A stretch of DNA of 64,000 nt from Arion vulgaris (lineage: Eukaryota > Mollusca > Gastropoda > Stylommatophora > Arionidae): assembly GCA_020796225.1 (NCBI GenBank), contig CM036756.1, positions 66,585,152-66,649,151 on the forward strand. Direction: 5' to 3'. The position numbers and the translations under genes are program-made. The first letter of the stretch is position 1; the number at the start of each line of letters is the position of its first letter. The notes below the pieces were generated by a model. The model was not told where the DNA came from and searched no databases. It was given only the letters and a program-made list of their open reading frames with translations. Shown here in pieces: positions 1 to 10,615 of the stretch.

Positions 1-480
1 CTCTCTTTTCTCCAATCCTGTTTTGCCTCACAGCATCAGTGAAGAAGAGATCTCTAAAACGGGCCTTTGTGTGCTCTTCGTAGATAGTGTCTTTCGTCGC
101 CTCTGTTATCTCTGAGGTCTATCTTTTGCATGGTCGGTCTTTTGCGTTTTACCCATTGAATCGGAGCAGCACTGCTCTTTGAGGTGCACTGCCTGTTGGT
201 AATCTGCTTCCGTGGCCGAACCATTTAATTTGTTGTTTCTTGATGAAGTCTAGTACTGATGTTGTACCCACTTTTTCCCTGATGTCTTCATTTCTCAACC
301 GGTCTCTTCTTGTTACCCCCAGCATTCTGCGTAGATACCTCATCTCTGTCGTGACTAGTTTTCTTCTATCATTTGTTGTCAGCGTCCAGGTTTAGCACTG
401 GTAGCATAATGTCGGGAGAAAGATTGTGTTGAACATTGCTCTTTTTGTGTTCATGGTGACGTGTTGACATTTTAAAATTG
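1..480 (-). mobile_element. LINE C-terminal relic, cut by window edge
   Basis: The minus strand encodes the C-terminal tail of a non-LTR retrotransposon polyprotein. A 64-codon open stretch (149-343) reads MRYLRRMLGVTRRDRLRNED and then IKWFGHGSRLP, the usual layout downstream of the reverse-transcriptase (RT) domain. Further 3' coding sequence continues to base 1 with stops and shifts. Related minus-strand copies lie at 16000-16225, 27200-27440 and 59815-60035 and share a stretch around GTATCGGAGTAGCATTGCTC. No RT core is present. It is a truncated, decayed copy and not a host gene. Confidence 0.75.
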
Positions 481-714
481 GCGCCATTTATCCTATCATT
501 TGTTTTGTTTTGTTGCGTCTGTGTTGAATTTCATTAGTTATTCTTCCATTTGCTGAAAAAATGCTCCCCATGTGATTGGAAACTATCGGTTAATAAACCA
601 GTAACGGATAAATGTCGGTCAAGTAACGAGTAACTGGAAACTGTCGGTTAATATCCCAGAAATGGAAAAATGTTAGAATTAGAAATATAATAACAATATG
701 AAGTAGACAATATG
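481..714. other. AT-rich spacer with a short internal repeat
   Basis: No coding signal. A short phrase containing AAACTATCGGTTAATA / AAACTGTCGGTTAATA occurs twice, near 587 and 648, suggesting a small degenerate duplication. Confidence 0.4.
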
Positions 715-969
715 AGAGAGAGAGAGAGTGAGATATAATGATAATTAGAAACAAAGAATATGAGATACAAAGAGAGAAACAAAGTTAAATAGAGAGATAA
801 AGAGATAAAGAGAAAGAGGCACATAAAGAATTAGAAACATATGAAGAACATGAGGTAGAGAGATAGATTGAGACAAAGAGAGAGAGAGAGGGATAGCGAG
901 GTACTGACAGGGTTAGAAATTTATGAAGAATATGAGGTAGACATATTGAATTAGATAAAGAGAGAAACG

Positions 970-1001
<32 letters not shown>

Positions 1002-1074
1002 CGAATCACTGAAAGAATTAGATACATATAAAGAATATGAGGTAGACATTGAATTAGATAAAGAGAGAAACGAT

Positions 1075-1106
<32 letters not shown>

Positions 1107-1330
1107 CGAATCACTGAAAGAATTATATACATATAAAGAATATGAAGAAAAGCGAGATTGAGACAGAGATTCATATAAAGAATTAAGTAAATATGAAATA
1201 TAGAAAGAATGAGAAACAGGCAGAGAATAAGAGATGAATAAACGGAATTCGATTTCTGGAATGAGAGGTAGAGATGGGAAGAAAGAATGAGAACCAGTGA
1301 GTGATACGAAAAGAAAGAAAGAAAAAAAAC
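715..1330. repeat. GA-rich polypurine tract with tandem segment
   Basis: Imperfect (GA)n runs alternate with a roughly 105-bp phrase containing AAGAATATGAGGTAGACAT, present around 935 and 1033 and in weaker form near 845. The minus strand is open for 129 codons only because it is low-complexity Leu/Ser. No gene is proposed. Confidence 0.8.
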
Positions 1331-1382
1331 AAGAGAAATTAATGGTTGTATTCTTGGGATGAGAAGAGTTTCATTTGTTATT

Positions 1383-1384
<2 letters not shown>

Positions 1385-1430
<46 letters not shown>
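1385..1430. repeat. (TA)n microsatellite
   Basis: About 46 bases of uninterrupted alternating T and A. It can form a cruciform in principle. It probably marks decayed spacer. Confidence 0.95.
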
Positions 1431-1431
<1 letters not shown>

Positions 1432-2019
1432 TGTCATTGAGTTACATTTCAAGCAAACACATACAGACATACATACACAACCACGAGCGTATTTACATCA
1501 ACATGTTCCCACATATATACATACACGTACATTAGAAAATAAAGAAGAGAAACAGAAAGAAAGTGAGTGATTGAGAGAAGCCCATATATAATCTCCTATT
1601 TGAGCACTAATGTCCATAGTTTGGGTTTCTAGCCAGAGTGGTGAACGTATTATTACTCCGATAATGAGTACCTTCAAATCACTGCGCAAACACGGAAATC
1701 GGGTTTTATTCAATTATCTCCCCTGAATCGATCTTCGAACTTCCACTAAGTGAACATTCTGTTAGATTCTGGATACTGTCTGTGCGGTGGGTGGTAAGAC
1801 AGCTACCGGAACATTCTCCAACATCTTTGTTCAAACATAACAGATTTATCTGACATTTTAACATTACTACTTTATAATTGTCATATTCTAGGACAAAAGC
1901 TAAACAGCTACTGAGATAGTTAACACCACTGTTGTCACATAAAGAGATACCACTTAAAACTAAAGCAAATCTTATAAGAACGATTTTCTAGCCAACACTG
2001 TTACTAGTGTCAAACATGG
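1431..2019. other. Unassigned spacer
   Basis: AT-rich sequence with short open frames below 75 codons and no recognisable motif, promoter or repeat boundary. Confidence 0.4.
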
Positions 2020-2400
2020 CCAATAACAACAGCTAATGAGCTGGAAATCATTACGTTGGAGATGAGATGCATTAGAAGAACTGCAGAAGTGACAATAAGA
2101 GACATAATTAAAAATAAAGCAATTAGAAGAAGACTGGATGTGAAATCAGTCAAACTATTCATAAAGGAACAACATTTTAAACGGTTTGGACACCTGACAA
2201 GAATGTCCTGGTATAGACTACCACATAAAGCCACATTGAAATAGCATAACGAGAACAGAGCAAGAGGAAGACCACGGAAAAGATGGAATGACGGCATCAG
2301 AGACAGCCTTACAAAAATTAATAACAGCTTAAAAAGTGTCTTAGCACAAGCACAAACAAGATCACTATATTCTCTTCCCCTTCCCCCTCCCCGCTCCCAA
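2020..2400 (+). mobile_element. LINE C-terminal relic
   Basis: Plus-strand reading gives RCIRRTAEVTIRDIIKNKAI, then a FGHLTRM-type motif, a stop at about 2242, and after it RARGRPRKRW and a downstream basic tail. The order (arginine-rich helix, FGH, GRPRKRW) is the usual C-terminal segment after RT in endonuclease-RT LINEs. The 5' part is missing and the reading frame is broken, so the copy is dead. Confidence 0.75.
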
Positions 2401-2639
2401 CAACACTTCTATAAAGAAGTAAAGGTGTAAAGAGAAGAAGACGAAGATATTCTAGAGAGATATCTGAGGGTTTTTCTCCGACACTCTCAGAAGTTAACTT
2501 GAAAATCTTCAAAGAAAGCAGTGGTCAGTTTTTACAAAGAGCGTATCTAGAAATAGTACCTGTTGTGTTCACATCATCAGTTATCAGTTATATGAGGACT
2601 ATAATATTAGCACTCCAAACATGTTCATACGTGTTCCGA

Positions 2640-3360
2640 TCTCCGTCTCAACAAATCCATATGCACTCACGCCTGTTTGATCTTGAGTACTCACTCTTTT
2701 CGAATATTTGGTATGCCGTTCTTTTCGAGCTATACCCATATCGACATCCATCTCTAAATCTGGTTATCTTGTGAGATGCACAACACTGAAACTTCTCTGT
2801 TTGTAAGACTCTCTCAACGCGTTCCGAATGTCGAGCTATACCCATATCGACATCCATCTCTAAATCTGGTTATCTTGTGAGATGCACAACACTGAAACTT
2901 CTCTGTTTGTAAGACTCTCTCAACGCGTTCCGAATGTCGAGCTATACCCATATCGACATCCATCTCTAAATCTGGTTATCTTGTGAGATGCACAACACTG
3001 AAACTTCTCTGTTTGTAAGACTCTCTCAACGCGTTCCGAATGTCGAGCTATACCTATATCGACATCCATCTCTAAATCTGGTTATCTTGTGAGATGCACA
3101 ACACTGAAACTTCTCTGTTTGTAAGACTCTCTCAACGCGTTCCGAATGTCGAGCTATACCCATATCGACATCCATCTCTAAATCTGGTTATCTTGTGAGA
3201 TGCACAACACTGAAACTTCTCTGTTTGTAAGACTCTCTCAACGCGTTCCGAATGTCATTTCGGTTCATTGCCGTACCCTCTAATATCGTAGTCGTGCCAG
3301 CCAAACTATTAGCCCGCTCATTATCTCTGACTCCGGCGTGCCCGGAACGAAACAACGATG
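2640..3360 (-). mobile_element. RNase H-type LINE 3' relic with internal array
   Basis: On the minus strand the right part (about 3250-3350) resembles the end of a LINE RNase H domain, and the left part resembles the following C-terminal segment (FQCCASHKITRFRD, then TAYQIFEKSEYS). The related minus-strand copy at 16440-16740 keeps this order without interruption. Here a 106-bp part of the element is present five times in tandem. Because 106 is not a multiple of three, each copy shifts the frame, so the locus cannot encode a protein. Confidence 0.7.
2726..3255. repeat. 106-bp tandem array, 5 copies, LINE-derived
   Basis: CGAGCTATACCCATATCGAC-type starts lie at 2726, 2832, 2938, 3044 and 3150, exactly 106 bases apart. 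Copies are almost identical; one substitution (TACCTATATC) marks the fourth. Both flanks continue the LINE sequence, so the array arose inside the element copy. Confidence 0.95.
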
Positions 3361-3494
3361 ATTTCTCGTATTGTTGAAATCATGCTTCCCTATTTCTCAT
3401 ATCAAGAGCACTTTTAACAGCTGTTTACAGCAATTTATATGTACATCACATTCACAATTTATATCTTTAGTTTGTTATCATCGTTGGTACTATA

Positions 3495-3740
3495 CCATGC
3501 ATACAGTACATCGAGAAGCAAAGAATCAAGTGGTTTGGCCATCTAATGAGAATGGAATCACATTTACTACCATCACGTGCCTACAATAATCGACACTCAT
3601 GGCGCAGAGCACGAGGCAGGCCAAGAACACGATGGATAGATAACATCTCAGAGTCCCTGCGAAAGCATACACTGACAACGTCAAGCACAACACACCTGGC
3701 ACAAGATAGAAAACTCTCTCCACGACGCTTCACGTAAATG
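3495..3740 (+). mobile_element. LINE C-terminal relic (KWFGH family)
   Basis: Two plus-strand frames together read KNQVVWPSNEN / IKWFGHLMRM, followed by RRARGRPRTRWIDNISESL and a basic tail. It matches the layout of the copy at 48010-48290, which reads MKWFGHLIRM and RGRPRKRWLDNIAES. At least one frameshift separates the two halves. Only the 3' coding end survives. Confidence 0.75.
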
Positions 3741-3799
3741 TGGTTAAGATAAGATAAGTTTGTTCAACAGATTGTTCTCCGTATGTTGTGAACACTAAA

Positions 3800-4050
3800 A
3801 AACAGTAGGAATGGAACTGATAGGAAAAAAAAGATCCGAATACTAAGAGCTTGTATATTCCAAGTGGCAACGTATATGTGTGAAACATGGACACTTAACA
3901 AGGAAGTAGAAAAGCATATATGAACTTTTGAATGTAAGTGTTATAGAAGAATCCTTCGTATAGTAAGAACAGAGAAGAGAACAAATATAACTATCTAGAA
4001 AGAAAAATAAAAGAAATTGGCTGGTGAAAGAAAGTACAAAATTAACAAAG
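3800..4050 (+). mobile_element. LINE C-terminal relic (RACIFPVATYG family)
   Basis: The plus strand carries IRILRACIFQVATYMCETWT-like sequence followed by an EKHI...CYRRILRIV motif with stops. It is clearly homologous to the longer copy at 11200-11680. It ends at about 4045, where a tRNA-derived SINE begins. Confidence 0.75.
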
Positions 4051-4055
4051 ACAAC

Positions 4056-4300
4056 ACTCAGTGGTTTCTGTGGTTAAGTCGTTCCGAATATCGCGAGTTC
4101 GAATCCGGACCTCGCTGTTTTGTTCACAAAGCATTTTTACAAGTGACTTCTAGGATTTTTGCCGGAGCTACAGTGTTCGTGTTTTAGACTATACTCTCAG
4201 CACGTGGCTACCTGTTTCTGCGGAGAGGGACGATAGAGACATATATTGAGACCCAGTACAATGAAGTCACTCCTCCCTCTTTCAACTTTTAAACTTTATC
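4056..4300 (+). mobile_element. tRNA-derived SINE (family T1)
   Basis: Pol III-like internal promoter: A-box-like TGGTTAAGTCG at 4071-4081 and B-box AGTTCGAATCC at 4096-4106. The body contains TTGCCGGAGCTACAG, CACTCTCAGCA-like and CCCAGTACAATGAAGTCA blocks shared with copies at 28440, 35145 and 60150. This family lacks a poly(A) tail and ends near a CTTTCGGCTTTAGATAC phrase, which is diverged in this copy. Confidence 0.8.
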
Positions 4301-4795
4301 ATCTAGTAGGCACCATGGTAACAGATTACATTCTATCAATTTGTCAAAGTAAATAGGAATCGACATGGAAAGACAAAACCGGTCTCAAATAAACGGTGCT
4401 AGAAATATGAACGCATCTGACCGTATATTGCATATATCGCTTCCTCGTTGCAAATTGCAACACCACATAACAAACATCATTCTCATGAAGAAAGAGAAGA
4501 TAACTATCACAGAATGTAAACAGAGCATGTGAATTGCTTCCCTTAGGTAATTTATTTCTTGTTTTATTTTAGCGCGTGAGTGAGCAGCTACAGATAGCTC
4601 ATCCGTGAGAAAACACTATACGTCTGTCTGTTGTTAGCTCTTTAAATATGTCTGTGTGAGTGTAATTTACGAGCTATATTATTTTCTGCCTATAATTTCT
4701 GTCATCGTCTTTTTTTCTTCATTTTTTTCCAAATCAAATATATTGAATGGTTAAAATAAAAGAGGGGAAGGTTAATTTTGTATGAAGTTGACGTT
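4301..4795. other. Unassigned spacer
   Basis: AT-rich, with no coding or repeat signal that I can assign. Confidence 0.4.
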
Positions 4796-5040
4796 TTAAT
4801 TTAAATGCACCAGAATAGCTGCCCGGGTGCCACTGATAATCTAATCGATTGGTTATTGGTTACTGAAGTGACGTTACAGCACTCCGGGCAGACCCATAGG
4901 TTCTCAGTCTTCCCAAAACAACCTGCAGCCTTGAAGGTTTGGCTGGGGACAAAGGCTAACGGAGAGCGAGCCCAGTAAACGCTGGTTGAAATCGAACACA
5001 CCGCCGACGGATAAGCACCAGAGCTCCAATTTGTACTGAA
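4796..5040. repeat. Dispersed repeat D1
   Basis: The stretch around TTGGTTATTGGTTACTGAAG and ACTCCGGGCAGACCCATAGG recurs at 12790-12925. The right part (CAGTAAACGCTGG, GGAGAGCGAGCCCAG) recurs inverted at 61195-61262. The left edge GCCCGGGTGCC and the later GCACTCCGGGC are near inverted complements. The class is unknown. Confidence 0.55.
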
Positions 5041-5159
5041 AGTTGTGAACGTATACCCGTTCTAGGTATTAAGCTGTTTATATATCACATTAGAATGATA
5101 AAAACAGCATTAAGAACGATCGTGAGAGAGAGAGTCTTCCCAAACTGATCAAATGTACG

Positions 5160-5254
5160 ATCAATCTTACCATTCTCTGTGATGATTGATATAAGATTTC
5201 TCTTACAATTCTCTGTGATGATTGATATAAAATTTATCTTACAATTCTATATGA
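5160..5254. repeat. Short tandem repeat, about 44 bp, 2-3 copies
   Basis: ATTCTCTGTGATGATTGATA recurs at about 5172 and 5210 with a diverged third copy (ATTCTATATGATAACTGACA). It lies directly next to the 3' end of a minus-strand LINE relic. Confidence 0.7.
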
Positions 5255-6078
5255 TAACTGACATACCATGTCTGTCTTGAACCTGTTAAGCTTCTTAACA
5301 TCATCATCAACTAGCTTGTCTTGAGCAGAACTTTGCCACCCTAACCGTCTGTCGCAATTTCTCTCATATATCATATGTCTCGCCTCTGCAACCGTCATGT
5401 TAAAATCATTAGTTACATCATGAATCCATCTTCTTCGTGATTCATCTCTTTTTCCTGATCTTCCTTTCATAATGGTCTTTTCCAACCCTTCGTGTTTTCT
5501 TTATATGTACACAATACTTCCATTTTCTCTTTCTTATTTCTAGAATCAGCCAGTTATTTGTATTTTGAATTTTCTCTGGATAGATTTATTTGTTCTCATC
5601 TCTGTCCATGCTATACGAAGTACTCGTCTGTAACACTTATATTAAAAAAACAAATATATGTTTTTCCACTGCCTTGTTAAATGTCCATACTTCACACCTA
5701 TACGTTGCCACTGGGAATATGCATGCTCTTCGTGTTCTTATCTTTATTTTCCTATCAGCTTCATTCCATACTGTTTTTTTAGAATGCTTTTACACGGCCA
5801 TATTTATTCTTTTAATCTTCCTTCATACCATTTCCATATCTTGTTAGCAGTGAAACGAGATATTTAAAACTGTTTACATTTTCTGTTTTCTCTCCTTTGA
5901 TAAAAAAAAAACCAGTTTGTCGTATTTATGTTATTTGTTATCATTATTTTTATTTTTGCTACATTAAGATATGTATATATATATATTGTGTTCGCTTCTC
6001 TTTTGTACTTCCATTATTAATTTCTTAATCCCTTTTTACGATGTTGACAGTAACACTGTATCGTCAGCATATCGTATA
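5255..6078 (-). mobile_element. LINE relic with RT YADD motif
   Basis: The right edge (minus strand, about 6041-6075) encodes YADDTVLLST, the catalytic box of a reverse transcriptase. Reading 3' on the minus strand, the rest follows the normal LINE order: a tract beside a homopolymer A/T run, a KYLVSLLT-like motif, remnants of RACIFP...YG, CYRRVLRI and RRRWIHDVTNDFNMTVAEAR (5234-5485), then a short 3' end. Frames change several times. It is the most 5'-extended copy of the RACIFPVATYG family here. Upstream RT motifs and the endonuclease are absent, and the 5' edge meets an AT-rich microsatellite. Confidence 0.8.
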
Positions 6079-6123
6079 TATATATATCAAAGGAGATATA
6101 TATCACCTCGTTGTTGTTCATAC

Positions 6124-6392
6124 ATCCTATTCGTCCGCCTGAGTGGTTACCGGGCCCAAATTTGGGGTGTAAAGAATAGAACCACTGTTACCTGCCACGC
6201 ATGTCGTAAGAGGCGACTAAGCAGGTTTGGCTGAAATCGGATGCACGTGTCCTAAACGTGTAGAAGTCTATGCATTTAGGGGCCTACCAAACCAATGTGC
6301 AACGTTCTTGGCAAGATCAAACATATCACAAAGAGTGATTAAAATTGGTTGTAAAGAACGAACGCAAAGAAGAAGAAGAAGATCATATTCGT
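6124..6392 (+). mobile_element. SINE-A copy with 11-bp target duplication
   Basis: The element spans 6135-6381. It starts CCGCCTGAGTGGTTACCGGG, carries the core GCATGTCGTAAGAGGCGACT, then GGCTGAAATCGGATG and ATCACAAAGAGTGATTAAAA, and ends in a (GAA)n tail. ATCCTATTCGT (6124-6134) and ATCATATTCGT (6382-6392) flank it and differ at one base, consistent with a target-site duplication. The 5' end resembles the A-box region of a Ser/Leu-type tRNA, but I see no clear B-box. Confidence 0.85.
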
Positions 6393-6444
6393 CTATCTGT
6401 CTTTCTATCATTTCTGTTGTTTCAGATAACATATGGCAGGCGGG

Positions 6445-6715
6445 CTCAGGAAAACTTTCACGGAAATTTGACCACAATCGTCGCGTGACCTCGCATTCCA
6501 GTATTGTTAGATATAGATACATTATTTTGAAAAACAACACAGCATGTTAAATCAAGGTTATATTATGTTACAAGTTCAGTTTAACAATAAGGAATATCAA
6601 TATTATTAGCAGTTTTCATCAATAATCAACCATCAACTCGTATAATTGTGTAAAATTGCAGAAAACCTTACAGTGTTCTACCAAACACACATAAAAACCA
6701 GCCCCATTAAAAAGG
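6445..6715. repeat. Dispersed repeat D2, copy 1
   Basis: Runs from near GGGCTCAGGAAAA to CAGCCCC and is homologous along its length to 36233-36510. Shared blocks include TGACCTC(G/A)CATTCCAGTATT, GTTTAACAATAAG and AAAATTGCA(G/A)AAA. It has no ORF and no clear terminal repeats. Confidence 0.65.
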
Positions 6716-7500
6716 CATATTTATTTTCAAGTCTAAGCTAGTCGGCCTTCTGTTACCAGGTGTCATGTATCATTTCTAATCACAAAACGCTACCACTTTC
6801 AGAATTATTATTTTTAAACAAACAATTGCTTCTCAAACGTGGACACATAATAAAACAAATATATTCATAGCTGTTCTCATTTATCTACGATCATCGAAAA
6901 GCATTACATTGATATCGTTTGACAAGTGCATCAAAGGAGCACAATTCTGATACAGGGCTATGATTAAGAAGAAAAGGAAATACACCTCTTCTCGCGGTGG
7001 TGCAACGAAGGATGTTATTTCATAAGCCAACACTTCATTGATTTGTCTCAGAAAATGTGATGAATGTTCATCAAGTTTCCTATACAGCTTTTGGCAGTGT
7101 TGATTTTTGAACATAGCAGGTTAGAAATGAATACATTGGCGAGGCTTCTAAGGTTAGCAATTTTCTCTAGAGCTTGATTGTGGGGATGTGGATTGTGGAA
7201 GAGAAAAGCATAAAAATAAATAATATGAAGACTGATTGTAGATGGAAAAAAGTGATGAGTCTGAATAAATGTGCAGCAGTTTTCTTTATCTGGGAAAACA
7301 GCAATAATATTTTTTCTTGTTAGTAGTAATGTTTTTAGTGTAAGCAAGTTTTTTCTGTATAATTTAGTAAGAAAGTAATGTTTTAGTGTTAACAAGTTTC
7401 TGTATCTTAGTAAGTAATGTTTTTAGTGGACCCTAAGGTCAAGACTTTTCAGCTCATATCATTTATCTTTAATAGAGTTCAGTTTAAATTTAAAATTATT
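6716..7500. other. Unassigned spacer with small local repeats
   Basis: No recognisable gene. Around 7310-7430 a short phrase (AGTAATGTTTTTAGTGT, TTTCTGTAT) occurs three times. The minus-strand open frames of 77 and 115 codons here show no domain. Confidence 0.45.
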
Positions 7501-7569
7501 TACTATATGATACTATCCTATTCTTCTTCTACTACACCACTACTATAATCTCTACTATACTACTACTAT

Positions 7570-7607
<38 letters not shown>

Positions 7608-8107
7608 TACTGATCTGTACTAATCCTACTACTACTGACTGTACTCTACTGCTACTACTGCTACTACTGCTACTGCTAGCTGCTACTTACTGCTAGCTCT
7701 AATCCTGCTACTGCTCTGCTATTTGCTGCTCTACTAGTCCTGCTACTGCTACTGACTATTACTGCTACTGCTAGTCCTCTACTGACTGCTATTATCTACT
7801 ACTGCTAGCCTGCTCATCTACTATTGCTACTACTGCTAGTCCTACTGCTGCTATGTTCTACCTGCTACTACTCTGTACTGCTACTGCATCCTACTACTCC
7901 ACTACTACTGCTACTGCTAGCACTGCTACTGCCACTGCTACTACTGCAACACTACTCCCACTACTACTACTACTACTAACACTACTACTACTATCACTCA
8001 CTACCTACTACTACTACTACTACTAACACTACTACTACCACTACTACTACTAACACTACTACTACCACTACTACTACTAACACTACTACTACTATTACTA
8101 CTACTAA
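7501..8107. repeat. (CTA)n trinucleotide tract, left part
   Basis: Long tract of CTA/CTG/TAG-type triplets, regular at 7560-7605 and 7960-8107, with a scrambled middle containing single-base gains and losses. The tract resumes after the SINE-A insertion at 8108. Confidence 0.95.
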
Positions 8108-8364
8108 CCGCCCGAGTGGTTACCGGGGCCCAAATTTGGGGTGTAAAGAATAGAACCACTGTTACCTGCCATGCATGTCGTAACAGGCGACTAAGGAGGT
8201 TTGGCTGAAATCGGATGCATGTGTCCTAAGCGTGTGGAAGTCTATGCGTTTAGGGGCCTACCAAACCAATGTGCAACGTATACACGTTCTTGGCAAAGAT
8301 CAAACAAATCACAAAGAGTGATTAAAATTGGTCGTAAATAACGAACGCAAAGAAGAAGAAGAAG
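8108..8364 (+). mobile_element. SINE-A copy inside the (CTA)n tract
   Basis: Near full-length SINE-A: CGCCCGAGTGGTTACCGGGG start, GTCGTAACAGGCGACTAAGG core, GGCTGAAATCGGATG, AACGTATACACGTTCTTGGC, ATCACAAAGAGTGATTAAAA, and (GAA)4 tail. Both flanks are (ACT)n, so the target duplication cannot be measured. It is a good reference copy for the family. Confidence 0.9.
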
Positions 8365-9010
8365 ACTACTACTACCACTACTACTACTTTTACTACTAAT
8401 ACTACTACCACTATCCCTACTACTAACACTACTACTACTTTTACTACTAATACTACTACCACTACTACTACTAACACTACTACTACTTTTACTACTAATA
8501 CTACTACCACTACCCCTACTACTACTATTACTACCATTACTACCACTACTACTACTACTACTACTATTACTACTACTAACACTACTATCACTATCACTAC
8601 TACTACTACTACTACTATTAACACTACTACTACTACTATTAACACTACTACTAATTCTACTAACTCTACTACTACTACAACTACTACTACTACTGCTATT
8701 AACACTACTACTACTACTATTACCACTACTACTAATTCTACTAACTCTACTACTACTAAAACTACTACTACTACTGCTATTAACACTACTACTACTACTA
8801 CTACTACTATTAACACTACTACTACTATTAACACTACTACATGTACTACCAATTCTACTACTACTACTACTACTACTATTAACACTACTACTACTACTAT
8901 TAACACTACTACTACTACTACTATCAATTCTACTACTACTACTACTATTAACACTACTACTCTTACTACTACTAATTCTACTAACACTACTACTGTTATT
9001 ATTAATTAAT
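8365..9010. repeat. (ACT)n trinucleotide tract, right part
   Basis: Regular ACT triplets broken by TTT, AAC and ATT variants, with a longer periodicity of TATTAACACTACTAC-type phrases. The 221-codon Val/Leu/Ile frame on the minus strand is a by-product of the triplet period. Confidence 0.95.
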
Positions 9011-9280
9011 ACACGTTGGTGACTAAAACTTTTACATTGGTGCCTAAAACCTTACGTTGGTTAGTGAAGCGTTTATGTTGGTGAGTGAAACCTTTACTGA
9101 AACTTTCATGTATCTTACTTAAACGTCTACGTTAGTGCGTTAATATGACATTGCAGTTGTGTTATAGAGACTGCTAAAAGTAATAACATTAAGTCAACTC
9201 ATCTTATGAAAAATCTTGAAGAACTAGGTTCAAGTATCTGTAAGGTTAATCATTTTTGTTTTGTTTTTGTTTCTGAGAAT
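9011..9280. repeat. Degenerate short repeats
   Basis: ACATTGGTGCCTAAAACCTT, ACGTTGGTTAGTGAAGCGTT and ATGTTGGTGAGTGAAACCTT follow one another at roughly 29-bp spacing (about 9012-9100). Beyond that I see nothing assignable. Confidence 0.5.
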
Positions 9281-9546
9281 AAATTTATAGCTTCTTCTTC
9301 TTCGAACCACTTATTAATCCCTTTTTGTGATTTGTATGTGATCTGAGCATAAGAGCGATTGTACGTTGTGCCAGTATGCTTCTACAAGAAGCTCAGCAAA
9401 TCCAATTTCTTCGACGCTTTTTATTTACTAGGTAGCTTCCTAGCCTCATCCACCTCAGCCGCCTCTTACGACATGCCTTGTAAGTCGCAGTGTTACTATT
9501 CTTTATTCCCCTTGAGAGCCTCGTCAACACACGAGCGAAATTTATA
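9281..9546 (-). mobile_element. SINE-B copy with 9-bp target duplication
   Basis: The element spans 9290-9537 on the minus strand, with its (GAA)n tail at the left (CTTCTTCTTC) and its 5' end at the right. AAATTTATA occurs immediately on both sides (9281-9289 and 9538-9546), a perfect target-site duplication. It shows the SINE-B landmarks: ATGTGATCTGAGC, CGATTGTACGTTGTGCCAG, TTTATTTACTAGG and the inverse of GCATGTCGTAAGAGGCG. Confidence 0.9.
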
Positions 9547-10012
9547 CGCAGCCTTCTACACCGAGTAAATAAAGATGGGAAAAGACGCTTTGATTTCTGA
9601 ACCTAAAATTGCTATACAGACTCTCTAACTTGATATAACATAGAACGAATGTTATTTATTATGATGAAATCAAACTGCTTTGTAAGCTAAGTTATATCAC
9701 GCGTGAATAACAATCAAAGATGTACGTTATTATAACAGTTCTCTAAAGCCGACATATTGACAAGTCAATAAGTACGCTGGTACAGGTAAATCATCGTCCA
9801 TCAAATAGCTTGTCCTGGGCTAAACTTTGCGACCCTAACAGTCCTTCAAAATTTGTCTCTCTCCTATGCTAAATGTTTCGTCTCTGCAGCCGCCATGCTC
9901 AAATTATCAGTAACATCATGAGTTCTCGTTCTTCGTGGTATTCATCTTCTCTTCTTCGCTGAGATGCTACCTTTTATAATAGTCTTTTCCTACCCTTTGT
10001 GTCTTATTTTAT

Positions 10013-10130
10013 ATCCAAAACACCTCAGTTTATCCAAAACACCTCAGTTTATCCAAAACACCTCAGTTTATCCAAAACACCTCAGTATATCCAAAACACC
10101 TCAGTTTATCCAAAACACCTCAGTTTATAA
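10013..10130. repeat. 19-bp minisatellite, about 6 copies
   Basis: Unit CACCTCAGTTTATCCAAAA repeats from about 10013 to 10130 at 19-base spacing, with TATATCC in one copy. It expanded within the LINE relic. Confidence 0.9.
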
Positions 10131-10195
10131 AATATTTGTAGCTTCAGCCAGTTTTTTATTATGTAATTTTAGGTCATTTTGGATAAACTTATTTG

Positions 10196-10335
10196 TTATC
10201 TTCTTCTTCTTCTTCTTCTGCTTTCGTCACACTGCTACCGGGTTGTTGTCCAGTGTCGTGGTTTTCTGTTTTTGTCTTGAGCTGTTCTGCTGGCTTGGGC
10301 GATTGTTATTTTTGCTCTTTGACAGGATTCTGCTA
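10196..10335 (-). mobile_element. Nested KWFGH-family LINE 3' end
   Basis: Begins at the left with (TTC)n, then the inverse of the CACACTGCTACCGGGTTG tail seen at 21770-21800, and ends near GATTCTGCTATG, matching the copy at 48170-48290. The flanks contain TTGTTAT on each side, possibly a short target duplication. It splits the older LINE relic. Confidence 0.65.
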
Positions 10336-10615
10336 TGCCATTCTATCCATGGTTTATGGAGAACTTTTCTGTAACACTTATATCTAAAAGCACATATATG
10401 TATTTCCACTCTCTTGCTAAGTGCCCATATTTGCCACCCATACGTTACCACTGGAAATATGAAAGTTCTTTCTATTCTGTCTTTGTTTTCTTATCAGTTC
10501 CATACTGGTTTTTTTTTAAAGCTATGTTTGTTATTTAAATTTCCTTTATCTCATTTCAATCTCTTGTTAGTAGTGAACCGGGATATTTAAAACTATTCAG
10601 ACTTTTACAGATAAC

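Larger units (their letters stand above)
9795..10615 (-). mobile_element. LINE C-terminal relic with nested LINE end
   Basis: Minus-strand relic of the RACIFPVATYG family. At the right it encodes VTYGWQIWALSKRVEIHICA and CYRKVLHKPW. At the left it keeps the DVTDNLSMAAAETKHL-like end and the poorly conserved AKFSPGQ tail. It is collinear with the copy at 5255-5890, including the GATATTTAAAACT stretch at the 5' side. It is interrupted at about 10196-10335 by a 3' end of the KWFGH LINE family, and a 19-bp tandem array lies inside (10013-10130). Confidence 0.75.

Noticed and set aside
8322..8987. 221-codon hydrophobic Val/Ile/Leu frame resembling a membrane protein
   Set aside because: Translation of an (ACT)n triplet tract on the minus strand.
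10196..10387. Plus-strand hydrophobic frames around 9964-10387
   Set aside because: Shadow of minus-strand LINE coding and of a (TTC)n tail.
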